From the NCBI GenBank assembly GCA_002315995.1, contig DCHN01000004.1, positions 17,477 through 57,677 of the forward strand: a stretch of DNA of 40,201 nt, given 5' to 3'. Under the pieces are notes generated by a model. It saw only the letters and a program-made list of their open reading frames with translations. It made no database searches and was not told where the DNA came from. The translations under genes were made by a program, and so were the position numbers. Positions 18,233-25,845 of the stretch are shown here, piece after piece. Positions within the stretch are counted from its first letter, which is position 1; each line of letters begins with the position of its first letter. The DNA is from Bacteroidales bacterium UBA1751. GTDB taxonomy: Bacteria > Bacteroidota > Bacteroidia > Bacteroidales > UBA932.

Positions 18233-18622
18233 ATGGAAGTAATTAACGCCCTTGGAAGACGTAAATCAGCAGTTGCTCGCGTTTATGTAGCCGCAGGAAA
18301 AGGCACAATTACAATTAACGGCAGGGATCTTGAGCAGTATTTCTCACTTGATTCTTTGAAGTTCATTGTAAAGCAGCCTCTTGAGGCAACCGGCACATTG
18401 GCAAATTTTGATATCAAGGTAAACCTTGCAGGTGGTGGTATCAAAGGTCAGGCTGAGGCTGTTCGTTTAGGTATCTCTAGAGCTCTTTGTGAGATCGATA
18501 AAGAGGCCTATCGTTCAATTCTCAAGTCTGCAGGATTCCTCACACGTGATTCACGTGTAGTTGAGAGGAAGAAACCTGGTCAGCCTGGTGCACGTAGACG
18601 CTTCCAATTCAGCAAACGTTAG
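18233..18622 (+). CDS. rpsI: 30S ribosomal protein S9
   Basis: The 129-residue protein is S9 (uS9). It shows the N-terminal [13 protein letters not shown], the central [20 protein letters not shown] and the basic C-terminus ending QFSKR, whose last residues reach the P-site tRNA in the ribosome. It follows rplM in the same transcript. A 161-base gap with RNA structure potential separates it from rpsB. Confidence 0.97.
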   Translation: MEVINALGRRKSAVARVYVAAGKGTITINGRDLEQYFSLDSLKFIVKQPLEATGTLANFDIKVNLAGGGIKGQAEAVRLGISRALCEIDKEAYRSILKSAGFLTRDSRVVERKKPGQPGARRRFQFSKR

Positions 18623-18701
18623 TATTTGCAAGCTGATATTTCTGCACAGGAAGATTTTAAATATGAGGATTTCAGCGTGAACTACCTAATATTGTCTTTC
18701 T

Positions 18702-18746
18702 GCGGAAAATTGGCGGGACCGGAAGAAGTTTCCGCTACCCGCAATT
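18702..18746 (+). promoter_or_regulatory. Candidate switching or pseudoknotted leader RNA of rpsB
   Basis: Helix A pairs 18702-18708 with 18729-18735 (7 bp). Helix B pairs 18708-18717 with 18738-18746 (9 bp, one bulge). Helix C pairs 18720-18724 with 18730-18734. A and C exclude each other, and A crosses B as a pseudoknot. The structure ends 37 bases before the rpsB start. Autoregulation by S2 is an inference from location; no T-tract follows, so a translational or binding-site role is more likely than termination. Confidence 0.5.
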
Positions 18747-18783
18747 GAAGAAAAGAGATTTAAACAATTAAAAAAAAGAAACA

Positions 18784-19620
18784 ATGCCTAACACAAATTT
18801 CCAAGATTTACTTGATGCAGGTTGTCATTTTGGTCATTTGAAAAGAAAATGGAATCCTAAGATGGCTCCATATATATTCATGGAGAAGAACGGGATTCAT
18901 ATTATTGACTTGCATAAGACCGCACTCAAGATAGATGAGGCTGCAAACATAATGAAACAGCTTGCACGCGCAGGCCGCAAAGTATTGTTTGTTGCCACAA
19001 AAAAACAGGCCAAAGAGATAGTAGCTGAGAAGGCAAAGGCAGTTAACATGCCTTATGTTACTGAGCGTTGGCCAGGTGGAATGCTTACTAACTTCCCTAC
19101 AATTCGCAAGGCAGTTAAGAAGATGAACACCATTGACAAGATGATTGCTGACGGTACCTTTGAGACTCTTGCAAAGAGAGAGAAACTTCAGATTACCCGT
19201 CAGAGAGCAAAATTGGAGAAGAACCTCGGTTCTATTGCCGACCTTAACCGTCTTCCATCAGCTGTATTCGTAGTTGATGTTCAGAAGGAGGCTAATGCAG
19301 TTAAGGAGGCTAACCGTTTGAGCATACCGGTTATCGCTATGGTTGATACATGTTGCGATCCAACCCCAATTGATTATGTTATTCCTGCAAACGATGACGC
19401 AGCTAAGTCAATAGCTGTTGTTATGGATGCACTTTGCGCAGCAATTGCTGAAGGCCTTGAGGAGAGAAGAGTAGAGAAGGAGAAAGAGGTTAAGGATGAG
19501 GCTGCCCAGAGCAAGGAGAACGATGCACCGGTAGGCAAGAAGCTCAGACCAAGAAAGTCTGCAAAGCCAGCAGTTGAGGCAGCAGAGCAGCAGGCTGAGG
19601 AGAAACCAGAAGAGAAATAA
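18784..19620 (+). CDS. rpsB: 30S ribosomal protein S2
   Basis: The 278-residue protein is S2 (uS2). It has the family segments DAGCHFGHLKRKWNPKM (11-27), GIHIIDLHKT, FVATKKQAKEI, VTERWPGGMLTNF and VIAMVDTCCDPTPIDYVIPAND. The C-terminal 50 residues are a charged, low-complexity Glu/Lys/Ala tail beyond the conserved fold. The pairing with tsf 17 bases downstream is conserved in most bacteria. A 161-base leader after rpsI holds a potential alternative-pairing RNA. Confidence 0.97.
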   Translation: MPNTNFQDLLDAGCHFGHLKRKWNPKMAPYIFMEKNGIHIIDLHKTALKIDEAANIMKQLARAGRKVLFVATKKQAKEIVAEKAKAVNMPYVTERWPGGMLTNFPTIRKAVKKMNTIDKMIADGTFETLAKREKLQITRQRAKLEKNLGSIADLNRLPSAVFVVDVQKEANAVKEANRLSIPVIAMVDTCCDPTPIDYVIPANDDAAKSIAVVMDALCAAIAEGLEERRVEKEKEVKDEAAQSKENDAPVGKKLRPRKSAKPAVEAAEQQAEEKPEEK

Positions 19621-19637
19621 TTTAAAAGATACGGACT

Positions 19638-20636
19638 ATGGAAATTAAAGCAGCAGACGTAGCAAAGTTGCGTAAATTGACTGGTGCCGGCATGATGGAT
19701 TGCAAGAAGGCTCTTGTAGAGGCTGAAGGCGATTTCAACAGGGCACAGGAGATTATCCGTGAGAAGGGTAAACTCGTTGCAGCAAAGCGTTCAGACAGGG
19801 AGACCACAGAGGGCGCTGTTGTTGTAAAGGTGAATGCTGACAACACCAAGGGTGTTATTGTATGCCTTGGTTGTGAGACAGACTTCGTATCTAAGAACGA
19901 GGAGTTCCAGAGCCTTGTAAATGCAATTGCAGAGGTTGCAGCAAAGGCTCTTCCTGCAACAAAGGAGGAACTTCTTGCATGCAAGATGGGTGACGGTACC
20001 GTTGAGGATGCCATTACTCAGCAAACAGGTAAGAGCGGTGAGAAGCATCAGCTCGTTGCCTATGCAAAACTCGAGGCAGCTTACATTGCTTCATACGTTC
20101 ACACAATCAACGGCAAGCTCGGCGCTATTGTAGCTTTCAACAAGGCTATTCCGGCTGAGGTTGGTAAGGGCGTTGCAATGCAGGTTGTATCAATGAACCC
20201 TGTATCTGTTGCTGCAGCTGACTGCCCTGCAGAGGTTGTTGAGAACGAGAGAACAGTTGCAATTGAGAAGACAAAAGAGGAGCAGATAAACAAGGCAGTT
20301 GAGGCAGCTTTGAAGAAAGCAGGCATCAACCCTGCACACTGCGATTCTGAGGACCACATTGAGTCAAACACAGCCAAGGGATGGCTTACACCTGAGCAGG
20401 CAGCTCAGGCTCGTGAGATCAAGACCAGAGTTGCAGCTGAGAAGGCCGCATCTCTCCCTGCAGCTATGATTGAGAACATTGTTAAGGGCCGTATTCAGAA
20501 GTTCTTCAAGGAGAATACTCTTGAGGAGCAGGAGTACCAGATGGGCGACGGTAAGGTTTCTGTAAAGGAGGCTATTGCTGCTGCAGACAAGGAGGCTAAG
20601 GTTCTCTCATTCTTCAGAGCATCTTTGAATGACTAA
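19638..20636 (+). CDS. tsf: Translation elongation factor Ts
   Basis: EF-Ts is the nucleotide exchange factor that recycles EF-Tu-GDP. The 332-residue protein begins with the UBA-like domain and signature KLRKLTGAGMMDCKKAL (10-26), continues with CLGCETDFVSKNEEF, and ends with ENIVKGRIQKFFKE and a C-terminal helical module. The length, somewhat above the E. coli protein, is normal for Bacteroidetes. It is the last gene of the rplM-rpsI-rpsB-tsf group and is followed by a terminator 31 bases after the stop. Confidence 0.97.
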   Translation: MEIKAADVAKLRKLTGAGMMDCKKALVEAEGDFNRAQEIIREKGKLVAAKRSDRETTEGAVVVKVNADNTKGVIVCLGCETDFVSKNEEFQSLVNAIAEVAAKALPATKEELLACKMGDGTVEDAITQQTGKSGEKHQLVAYAKLEAAYIASYVHTINGKLGAIVAFNKAIPAEVGKGVAMQVVSMNPVSVAAADCPAEVVENERTVAIEKTKEEQINKAVEAALKKAGINPAHCDSEDHIESNTAKGWLTPEQAAQAREIKTRVAAEKAASLPAAMIENIVKGRIQKFFKENTLEEQEYQMGDGKVSVKEAIAAADKEAKVLSFFRASLND

Positions 20637-20667
20637 CGGTTTGCCGTTGGTATATTCATACATAATG

Positions 20668-20705
20668 AAAAGGATGGCACATTGTTTGTGGCCATCCTTT
20701 TTCTA
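20668..20705 (+). terminator. Terminator after tsf
   Basis: An 11-bp stem (20668-20678 with 20691-20701) is followed by further T residues. The loop (20679-20690) contains the TTG that acts as the probable -33 element of the next gene's promoter. Confidence 0.85.
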
Positions 20706-20711
20706 TCTTTG
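20682..20711 (+). promoter_or_regulatory. Promoter of the DUF5074-like lipoprotein gene, inside the tsf terminator
   Basis: TTG (20682-20684), 19 bases, then TATCTTTG (20704-20711). The -33 element is in the terminator loop and the spacer is its 3' arm. Confidence 0.75.
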
Positions 20712-20755
20712 CACTCTCAAAACGAAATCTAAAGTTGATTCAATTAATATACAGG

Positions 20756-21829
20756 ATGAAAAAATTATTGGTATTACTTTCAATTATTGCTGTTGCATTG
20801 GCCTCTTGTACTTCAAGCAGCGGTGGCGGGGATTATAAGACAAAGAATCTTACCTACATATTCAATCAGGGCAACTATACTGAGCAGAATGGTGAGATTT
20901 CCATTTATGAGGAGGAGACATCAGATATATCCAACAGAGTGTTTTCTCAGGTGAACAGGTTTGATTTGGGGGCAATTATTATGGATGCTGTTTCAACCTC
21001 AGCAGGTACGGGTTTCCTTATCTGTGCCAATCCCGACAAGATTATTCCGGTAAACCTCCTTACAGTGAAGGCCTATTCCGATGGTATCAAACAGGGTGTT
21101 TCAAATCCAAGAAATGCAGCTCTGGCAGGCAACAACTATTTGTGTGTGACAAATGCTGGCATTGATGTGGATACTGAGGGCGGCACATACGATTATACCA
21201 ATGGAACTCTTGCCGTCTATTCTGTGAACGACCTCAGCTATTTGGGATCAGTTACAATTGGAGCCAATGTGCAGGGTGTGGTAACAGATGGTGAGCAGAC
21301 AGCATACGTGGCTTATAAAGATGGCATTGCCGTTGTGCAGATAGATGGTCTCAAGGTTACGGAAACATACGTTGATGATACATATACAGGCTCACCAAAG
21401 CAGATAGTTCGTATAGATGAGAAATTGTACATATCATATCCGTACGAGGGAATAGTTGTTGTTGATCCTGACAAGATGAAATGCGTTGCCAGATACAACG
21501 GCCCAATTGATTATGATGGAATCCTTGTAGTAGATGCAAAGAAGAATCTCTATACGCTTTCAACTACATACAATCCAGACTATACCGTGAGCAGTTCAAA
21601 GGTTTATATGGTAAAGGGAAATGGAGATTTCCAGGAGCTCTATTCAGGAGAGCATGTTACTGCATTCAGTGTCATTCCTTTTACAAATCATCCTGTTGTG
21701 GCTGAGTGCAATGATTACGTTACCAACTCAACCATAAAGATTCTTGATGCGGATGGCAGGGTTCTTGATAGTAAAAGTGTTGGCATAGGTGCATTCAAAT
21801 TCATCTTCTGCACCTATCTTTCTGAGTAA
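20756..21829 (+). CDS. Lipoprotein with a DUF5074/YncE-like beta-propeller
   Basis: I start at the ATG at 20756, giving MKKLLVLLSIIAVALASC, a clean lipoprotein signal with Cys18; an upstream TTG (20735) would spoil it. The mature 340 residues open with YIFNQGNYTEQNGEISIY, which resembles the DUF5074 signature, and contain repeated beta-strand blades such as NLLTVKAYSDG, TLAVYSVNDLSYLGSV and YISYPYEGIVVVDPDKMKCV. A surface or periplasmic beta-propeller is likely. Such proteins often sit near TonB receptors, but here the gene stands alone between tsf and tRNA-Leu with its own promoter. The substrate or partner is unknown. Confidence 0.8.
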   Translation: MKKLLVLLSIIAVALASCTSSSGGGDYKTKNLTYIFNQGNYTEQNGEISIYEEETSDISNRVFSQVNRFDLGAIIMDAVSTSAGTGFLICANPDKIIPVNLLTVKAYSDGIKQGVSNPRNAALAGNNYLCVTNAGIDVDTEGGTYDYTNGTLAVYSVNDLSYLGSVTIGANVQGVVTDGEQTAYVAYKDGIAVVQIDGLKVTETYVDDTYTGSPKQIVRIDEKLYISYPYEGIVVVDPDKMKCVARYNGPIDYDGILVVDAKKNLYTLSTTYNPDYTVSSSKVYMVKGNGDFQELYSGEHVTAFSVIPFTNHPVVAECNDYVTNSTIKILDADGRVLDSKSVGIGAFKFIFCTYLSE

Positions 21830-21857
21830 CAGCTTTCAAAGTCAGAAATTTAAAACG

Positions 21858-21893
21858 AAAAAAATGCTGCCGTAACTTCGGCAGCATTTTTTT
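21858..21893. terminator. Shared two-way terminator
   Basis: A 9-bp GC-rich stem (21864-21872 with 21879-21887) is extended by six A-T pairs on each side. It can end the lipoprotein transcript on the plus strand and the tRNA-Leu transcript on the minus strand, whose 3' end is four bases away. Confidence 0.9.
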
Positions 21894-21896
21894 CCG

Positions 21897-21978
21897 TACC
21901 CAGAGCCGGGATCGAACCGGCATGCCTCGCGGCACTGGTGTTTGAGACCAGCGCGTCTACCTATTCCGCCATCTGGGC
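21897..21978 (-). tRNA. tRNA-Leu (anticodon CAA)
   Basis: The 82-base cloverleaf has an acceptor stem with a G-U first pair, an anticodon stem CTGGT/ACCAG with loop CTCAAAC (anticodon CAA, reading UUG), the long variable arm of a class II tRNA, and T-stem GCCGG/CCGGC with loop TTCGATC. CCA is not encoded. Its promoter lies 28 bases upstream and its terminator directly downstream. Confidence 0.96.
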
Positions 21979-22005
21979 ATAATCTCAGGCTCACGCTTGG
22001 GAGTG

Positions 22006-22036
22006 CAAAAGTAACATAATTTTACTTACTTCCAAA
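22006..22036 (-). promoter_or_regulatory. Promoter of tRNA-Leu
   Basis: On the minus strand TTTG (22033-22036), 19 bases and TACTTTTG (22006-22013): a full consensus match. It lies just upstream of the plus-strand promoter for the aminopeptidase gene. Confidence 0.85.
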
Positions 22037-22045
22037 ATTAATAAG

Positions 22046-22053
22046 TACCTTTG
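22046..22053 (+). promoter_or_regulatory. -7 box for the aminopeptidase P gene
   Basis: TACCTTTG matches the -7 consensus about 70 bases before the start codon. The -33 region (about 22021-22026) is weak and overlaps the spacer of the divergent tRNA promoter. Confidence 0.55.
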
Positions 22054-22122
22054 TATATATGCGTGCCACTGTAACAAACTGGCTGATATTGCATTGTATG
22101 AATTATTAATAACGTTAACATT

Positions 22123-23541
22123 ATGTTCAGTAAAGAGGTTTACATAAAGAGAAGAGCTAGGTTGCTCAAGGATCTTCAATCAAATTGTGGAAACAAGGAA
22201 GGAAATATAATTCTTCTTCTTGCCAATAATGAGGCACCAAGAAACTATAGCGGCAATACTTATGACTTCCGTCAGGACAGTACCTTCCTCTATTTCTGCG
22301 GCTTGAACGACCAGGCCGAGGGTTTTGCACTTGTCATAGATTGTGACAACAACAGGGAGATTCTCTTTGGCAATGATGTGGATATGGATGACATCATTTG
22401 GATGGGGCCTCAACCATCGGTTGTGGAGCGTGCGGCTTCCGTTGGAATTGAGTCAAGCAAGCCTTTCTCGCAGTTGAAGGAGTATATCTCTTCAAAGGTG
22501 AAATCTGGGGCAAGAATACACTATTTGCCTCCATACAGATATGACAACATGATTCTGCTGAGTGAATTGCTTGGCAAGCCGGTAACTGAACTTAAAGGTG
22601 GTATGTCTGTTGAACTTATTGAGGCTGTTGTTGCTCAGAGAGTCATTAAAGATGAAAACGAAATAGCGCAGATGGACCACGCCTGCAATATAGGCTATCA
22701 AATGCATTACCAAGCAATGAGCAGTGCACGTCTTGGAATGGTTGAGCAGGAGCTGGTTGGAGTGGCTGAGGGAATAGCGCACAAGTATGGTGCTGGTGTC
22801 TCTTTCCCTACCATTCTCTCACAGAATGGAGAGACAATGCATAACCATAAGCACGGACAGATTCTTACGGATGGGCGTCTTGTTGTAATGGATGCCGGTG
22901 CCGAGGCTATGAGCAACTATTGCTCAGATTTTACAAGAACATTCCCAAGCAGCGGAAAGTTCAATCAGAGGCAGAAGGATATTTATAATATTGTTGTTGA
23001 TGCAAACAACTTGGCACAAAAGCTCTCAAAACCTGGAATCCTTTACAAAGAGGTTCATCTGGCTGTGGCTCGACTTATTACTGAGGGACTCAAAGGGGTA
23101 GGACTTATGAAGGGTGACGTTGATCAAGCTGTTGCATCGGGAGCGCATGCACTCTTCTTCCCTCACGGGCTTGGGCACAATATAGGTCTTGACGTTCACG
23201 ACATGGAGGATCTTGGAGAGAAGTATGTGGGATACAACCAGTATATTGAGCGCTCAACACAGTTCGGCCTCAGTGCATTGAGAATGGCACGTACTCTTGA
23301 ACCTGGAATGGTAGTTTCCGATGAACCGGGTATCTATTTCATACCAGCTCTCATTGATCAGTGGAGAGCTGCAGGAACCAACAAGGAGTTCATCAACTTT
23401 GACAAGGTTGAGACATACAAGGATTTCGGCGGAATACGTCTTGAGGATGATGTCCTCATAACAAAGGACGGTTGCAGACTTTTGGGAGACAAACGCCTTC
23501 CTATTACAGTTGAAGAGGTAGAGGAAGCTATGAAGCACTAA
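22123..23541 (+). CDS. pepP: Xaa-Pro aminopeptidase (aminopeptidase P, M24B)
   Basis: The 472-residue protein has the aminopeptidase P N-terminal domain (about 1-140, with DFRQDSTFLYFCGLNDQAEG) and a C-terminal pita-bread domain. The dinuclear metal centre of M24 enzymes is visible: the two Asp of VMDAGAEAMSNYCSDFTRTF, the His of HGLGHNIGLDVHD, the Glu of SDEPGIYF and the Glu of GIRLEDDVLI. The enzyme removes the N-terminal residue from peptides with proline in second position, in the cytoplasm. It stands alone, with its own promoter between tRNA-Leu and the accessory patch that follows. Confidence 0.94.
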   Translation: MFSKEVYIKRRARLLKDLQSNCGNKEGNIILLLANNEAPRNYSGNTYDFRQDSTFLYFCGLNDQAEGFALVIDCDNNREILFGNDVDMDDIIWMGPQPSVVERAASVGIESSKPFSQLKEYISSKVKSGARIHYLPPYRYDNMILLSELLGKPVTELKGGMSVELIEAVVAQRVIKDENEIAQMDHACNIGYQMHYQAMSSARLGMVEQELVGVAEGIAHKYGAGVSFPTILSQNGETMHNHKHGQILTDGRLVVMDAGAEAMSNYCSDFTRTFPSSGKFNQRQKDIYNIVVDANNLAQKLSKPGILYKEVHLAVARLITEGLKGVGLMKGDVDQAVASGAHALFFPHGLGHNIGLDVHDMEDLGEKYVGYNQYIERSTQFGLSALRMARTLEPGMVVSDEPGIYFIPALIDQWRAAGTNKEFINFDKVETYKDFGGIRLEDDVLITKDGCRLLGDKRLPITVEEVEEAMKH

Positions 23542-23589
23542 ACTTCATCTCTATATCTCAAATCACAATTATTGCATTACGAAGACAAA

Positions 23590-23886
23590 TTAATTTTCAT
23601 CAGGCAGGTAAGAAAATATCTTACTGTCTCCAAAATTAATTATGCACTTTGATGTTGGGCAATTCTTAAGGTATGATTCTTCATCTGAAGTAGTAACTTG
23701 CCAATAGCCGTAACTACCATCAAATGTGGCTTTTGTTTCTATAGAAAATGCAGCATCCTTCTTATACCATCCGGCAACTTTTTCCAAGTAAAAACGTCTT
23801 ATTGCTCGTACCTCAACTTCCCATTCTTTGAGCGCAGTGTTCGACGGCTCATAAAAGTAGACGCTACCCTTTCCGATTTTGTTCAA
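23590..23886 (-). pseudogene. Possible N-terminally truncated gene remnant, unknown function
   Basis: An open frame of 98 codons ends at 23590, but it has no ATG. The frame stays open upstream through eight T residues to a stop near 23947, leaving only TTG or ATT starts. The residue mix looks protein-like (for example EWEVEVRAIRRFYLEKVAGWY and KATFDGSYGYWQV), which argues against pure chance. I recognise no family. It may be the C-terminal part of a lost gene, or a small gene with a TTG start at 23884-23886. No promoter was seen. Confidence 0.35.
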
Positions 23887-23955
23887 AAAAAATTGAATAT
23901 TATTATATGTTGATATCCTTGAATTCTGTGTTGAAATGAATGTTTATATAGGGCT

Positions 23956-24146
23956 ATGGTGAACTTCAATGTGATTGATAAGAATTATTCCATGGTATTA
24001 ATGAACAAATTCAAAGCGTACTCTGGGGGATTGTATTCTTCTTGACTCAGTTCAAAAAATGGCAACAGATAACTAAAGATGCTGCAAATTATTTGAAGTC
24101 AAATAATCTAAAAGAAGAACGGCATCCTGAATGCCGTAAATGGTAA
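23956..24146 (+). pseudogene. Possible frameshifted small membrane-protein remnant
   Basis: Two frames join into one coherent peptide. The first runs from ATG 23956 (MVNFNVIDKNY). Around 23980, a one-base shift would lead into an open frame (GINEQIQSVLWGIVFFLTQF, then KKWQQITKDAANYLKSN) that ends at TAA 24144-24146. The second part has a hydrophobic stretch followed by a basic helix. It is too short and broken to call functional. A hairpin (24119-24125 with 24131-24137) lies within its 3' end. Family unknown. Confidence 0.3.
24119..24137 (-). terminator. Weak candidate terminator for the minus-strand pgm cluster
   Basis: A 7-bp stem with a five-base loop is followed on the minus strand by a U-rich stretch that is interrupted by C. 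It is about 290 bases past the stop of the phosphomannomutase gene, with the structured element in between. Confidence 0.35.
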
Positions 24147-24192
24147 CATTCTTTCGACCAAAAACAGCTAACATACATTCATTTTAGTCAAA

Positions 24193-24416
24193 GCTTTTTT
24201 CGGGGACTATATATGTTTTGTACAAAAGGCGACTTTGAGCGCGGCATGGCGGAAACGGGGAAAAACGCGAGGACTGTTTGAGCAACGTTAGGCTTGCCGC
24301 AGGCAAGACTAAGAGTGCGAGTTCCGCAGCGTCCCGTTGTAGCAATGCCTTCCCGGCGCTCAACCGGAGCCGTTGGACAAAATATATGTAGAACCCAAAC
24401 ATTTCCCCAAAAAGGC
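24193..24416. repeat. 224-base structured palindromic element (ncRNA or MITE-like)
   Basis: Hand folding gives successive nested helices: 24193-24206 with 24404-24416 (13 pairs, one bulge); 24207-24225 with 24373-24391 (16 Watson-Crick, 2 G-U, 1 mismatch); 24228-24230 with 24369-24371; 24235-24242 with 24356-24363 (8 perfect); 24243-24247 with 24345-24349; 24254-24259 with 24333-24338; 24265-24268 with 24329-24332. Inside sit two hairpins, 24288-24298 with 24302-24312 and 24316-24319 with 24325-24328. The core is GC-rich compared with its AT-rich flanks. No credible protein, T-tract or clear target-site duplication was seen. Strand is undetermined. It may be a dispersed repeat, a large structured RNA or a non-autonomous element. 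Confidence 0.7.
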
Positions 24417-24424
24417 ATTCGTAA

Positions 24425-25783
24425 TTACACCTGCTCTATGATTTTGCGGGCTTGGGATACCTTTTCAGAAAGGAGAGTGTCGGAGTCGGCCTCGCAGATG
24501 AAGCGAAGGTATGGCTCGGTGTTCGATGGACGTACATTGAACCACCAGTGAGGGAACTCAACTCTGTAGCCGTCAAAGTCCATGACTGCACCCGGGGTCT
24601 CCTGTGAGGTGAAGTGCTCCTTGAGGGCATCCATTGCCTCCTGCTTGCGATCAAGTTTGAAGTTGATTTCGCCGCTGTTGCGGTACCTCTCTATTTCAGC
24701 TATGGCCTGGCTGAAGGTTTTTCCGTTGCGGTGCAGAGCAGAGACAATATTCAGGACAATGAGTGAGGCCATGATTCCACTGTCGGAGTAGAAGAACTCC
24801 TTGAAATAGTAGTGGCCCGCAAGCTCTCCCCCAAAGAGACCATCAATTTCACGAAGCTTCTTTGCCGCGAATGCACGTCCAACCTTCCATGTGTACATCT
24901 TTGCACCATAGCGGCTCAGATACTCTCCAACAGCCTTGCTGCTGCGGATGTCCTGTATTACGGTAGGATTTTCGTTCATTCCACGCATCTCATACCAGTA
25001 GCGACCCATAAGGGCTATAATAAGATCCGGTGATATGAAGCGGCCGTTCTCGTCTGTGAACATTACACGGTCGGCGTCACCATCGTATATTACTCCAAGG
25101 TCAGCACCAATACGTGACACCTCAGCCTGAAGCATCTTTATGTTCTCTGCAATGAGAGGGTTCGGCTCGTGATTAGGGAATGTCCCATCTATAGTGTCAC
25201 ATATGTATGAGAACTCCCCACCGCAACTGCCAAGTATATCCTTTATTACAAGCGCACTCATTCCGTTTGAAAGGTCAACGGCAACTTTAAGTGCGGAAAA
25301 GTCCGCGCAGTATTTCTGCATGAACTTTTTGTACTCCGGTTTTATGTCCAGGAATTCAACTCTGCCTTTTGTTGCAACAGGCAGGCATTCAACGCCACTC
25401 TCTATCCACTCCTTTATGGTACCAAGTCCAGTGTCAAGTCCAACGGGAAGAGCGTTGGTGGTTGATACCTTCATTCCGTTGTATTCGCGTGGATTGTGGG
25501 AAGCGGTAATCTGAACAGATGCCTTGAAACCATACTGCGCAGTTGCAAAATAGACCATAGGTGTTGTAGAGAGACCTATGTCAACAATATTGGCACCCGC
25601 GTCGGTGACTCCCTCAACAAGAGCATCCCTGATTTCGTCGGAAGATACGCGGGCATCCCTGCCAACCAGAACTTTGTCCGTTTCCAGCAACCTTGGCAGA
25701 AAATAACCCACTTTATATGCGGTTTCCCTATTGAAGTCAACGTTATAGACTCCTCTGATGTCGTAAGCGTGAAATGCTCCCAT
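24425..25783 (-). CDS. Phosphomannomutase/phosphoglucomutase
   Basis: The 452-residue alpha-D-phosphohexomutase interconverts hexose-1- and hexose-6-phosphates for nucleotide-sugar and polysaccharide synthesis. The phosphoserine loop TASHNPREYNG places the catalytic Ser at 95. The Mg-binding loop DGDADR gives Asp234, 236 and 238, the sugar-recognition loop is GELAGHYYF, and the phosphate-binding loop RPSNTEPYLRF lies near the C-terminus. This fits the bacterial ManB/AlgC-type group; mannose versus glucose preference cannot be read from sequence alone. It is the last gene of ruvX-def-pgm on the minus strand, 62 bases after def. The structured element begins 8 bases past its stop codon. Confidence 0.93.
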   Translation of the reverse strand: MGAFHAYDIRGVYNVDFNRETAYKVGYFLPRLLETDKVLVGRDARVSSDEIRDALVEGVTDAGANIVDIGLSTTPMVYFATAQYGFKASVQITASHNPREYNGMKVSTTNALPVGLDTGLGTIKEWIESGVECLPVATKGRVEFLDIKPEYKKFMQKYCADFSALKVAVDLSNGMSALVIKDILGSCGGEFSYICDTIDGTFPNHEPNPLIAENIKMLQAEVSRIGADLGVIYDGDADRVMFTDENGRFISPDLIIALMGRYWYEMRGMNENPTVIQDIRSSKAVGEYLSRYGAKMYTWKVGRAFAAKKLREIDGLFGGELAGHYYFKEFFYSDSGIMASLIVLNIVSALHRNGKTFSQAIAEIERYRNSGEINFKLDRKQEAMDALKEHFTSQETPGAVMDFDGYRVEFPHWWFNVRPSNTEPYLRFICEADSDTLLSEKVSQARKIIEQV

Positions 25784-25845
25784 AGAAATGTGATTGTAGT
25801 ATGGTTATGATATTTGTACTATGCCACTGATGTGCAGCAAGAACG

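Noticed and set aside
24175..24420. CATTC at both sides of the structured element as a target-site duplication
   Set aside because: The two copies do not abut the ends of the inverted arms, and a 5-base match is expected by chance.
24184..24551. Several 70-85-codon open frames on both strands inside and beside the structured element
   Set aside because: They overlap one another on both strands, run through the paired arms, lack domains and start signals, and are best explained by the GC-rich palindrome.
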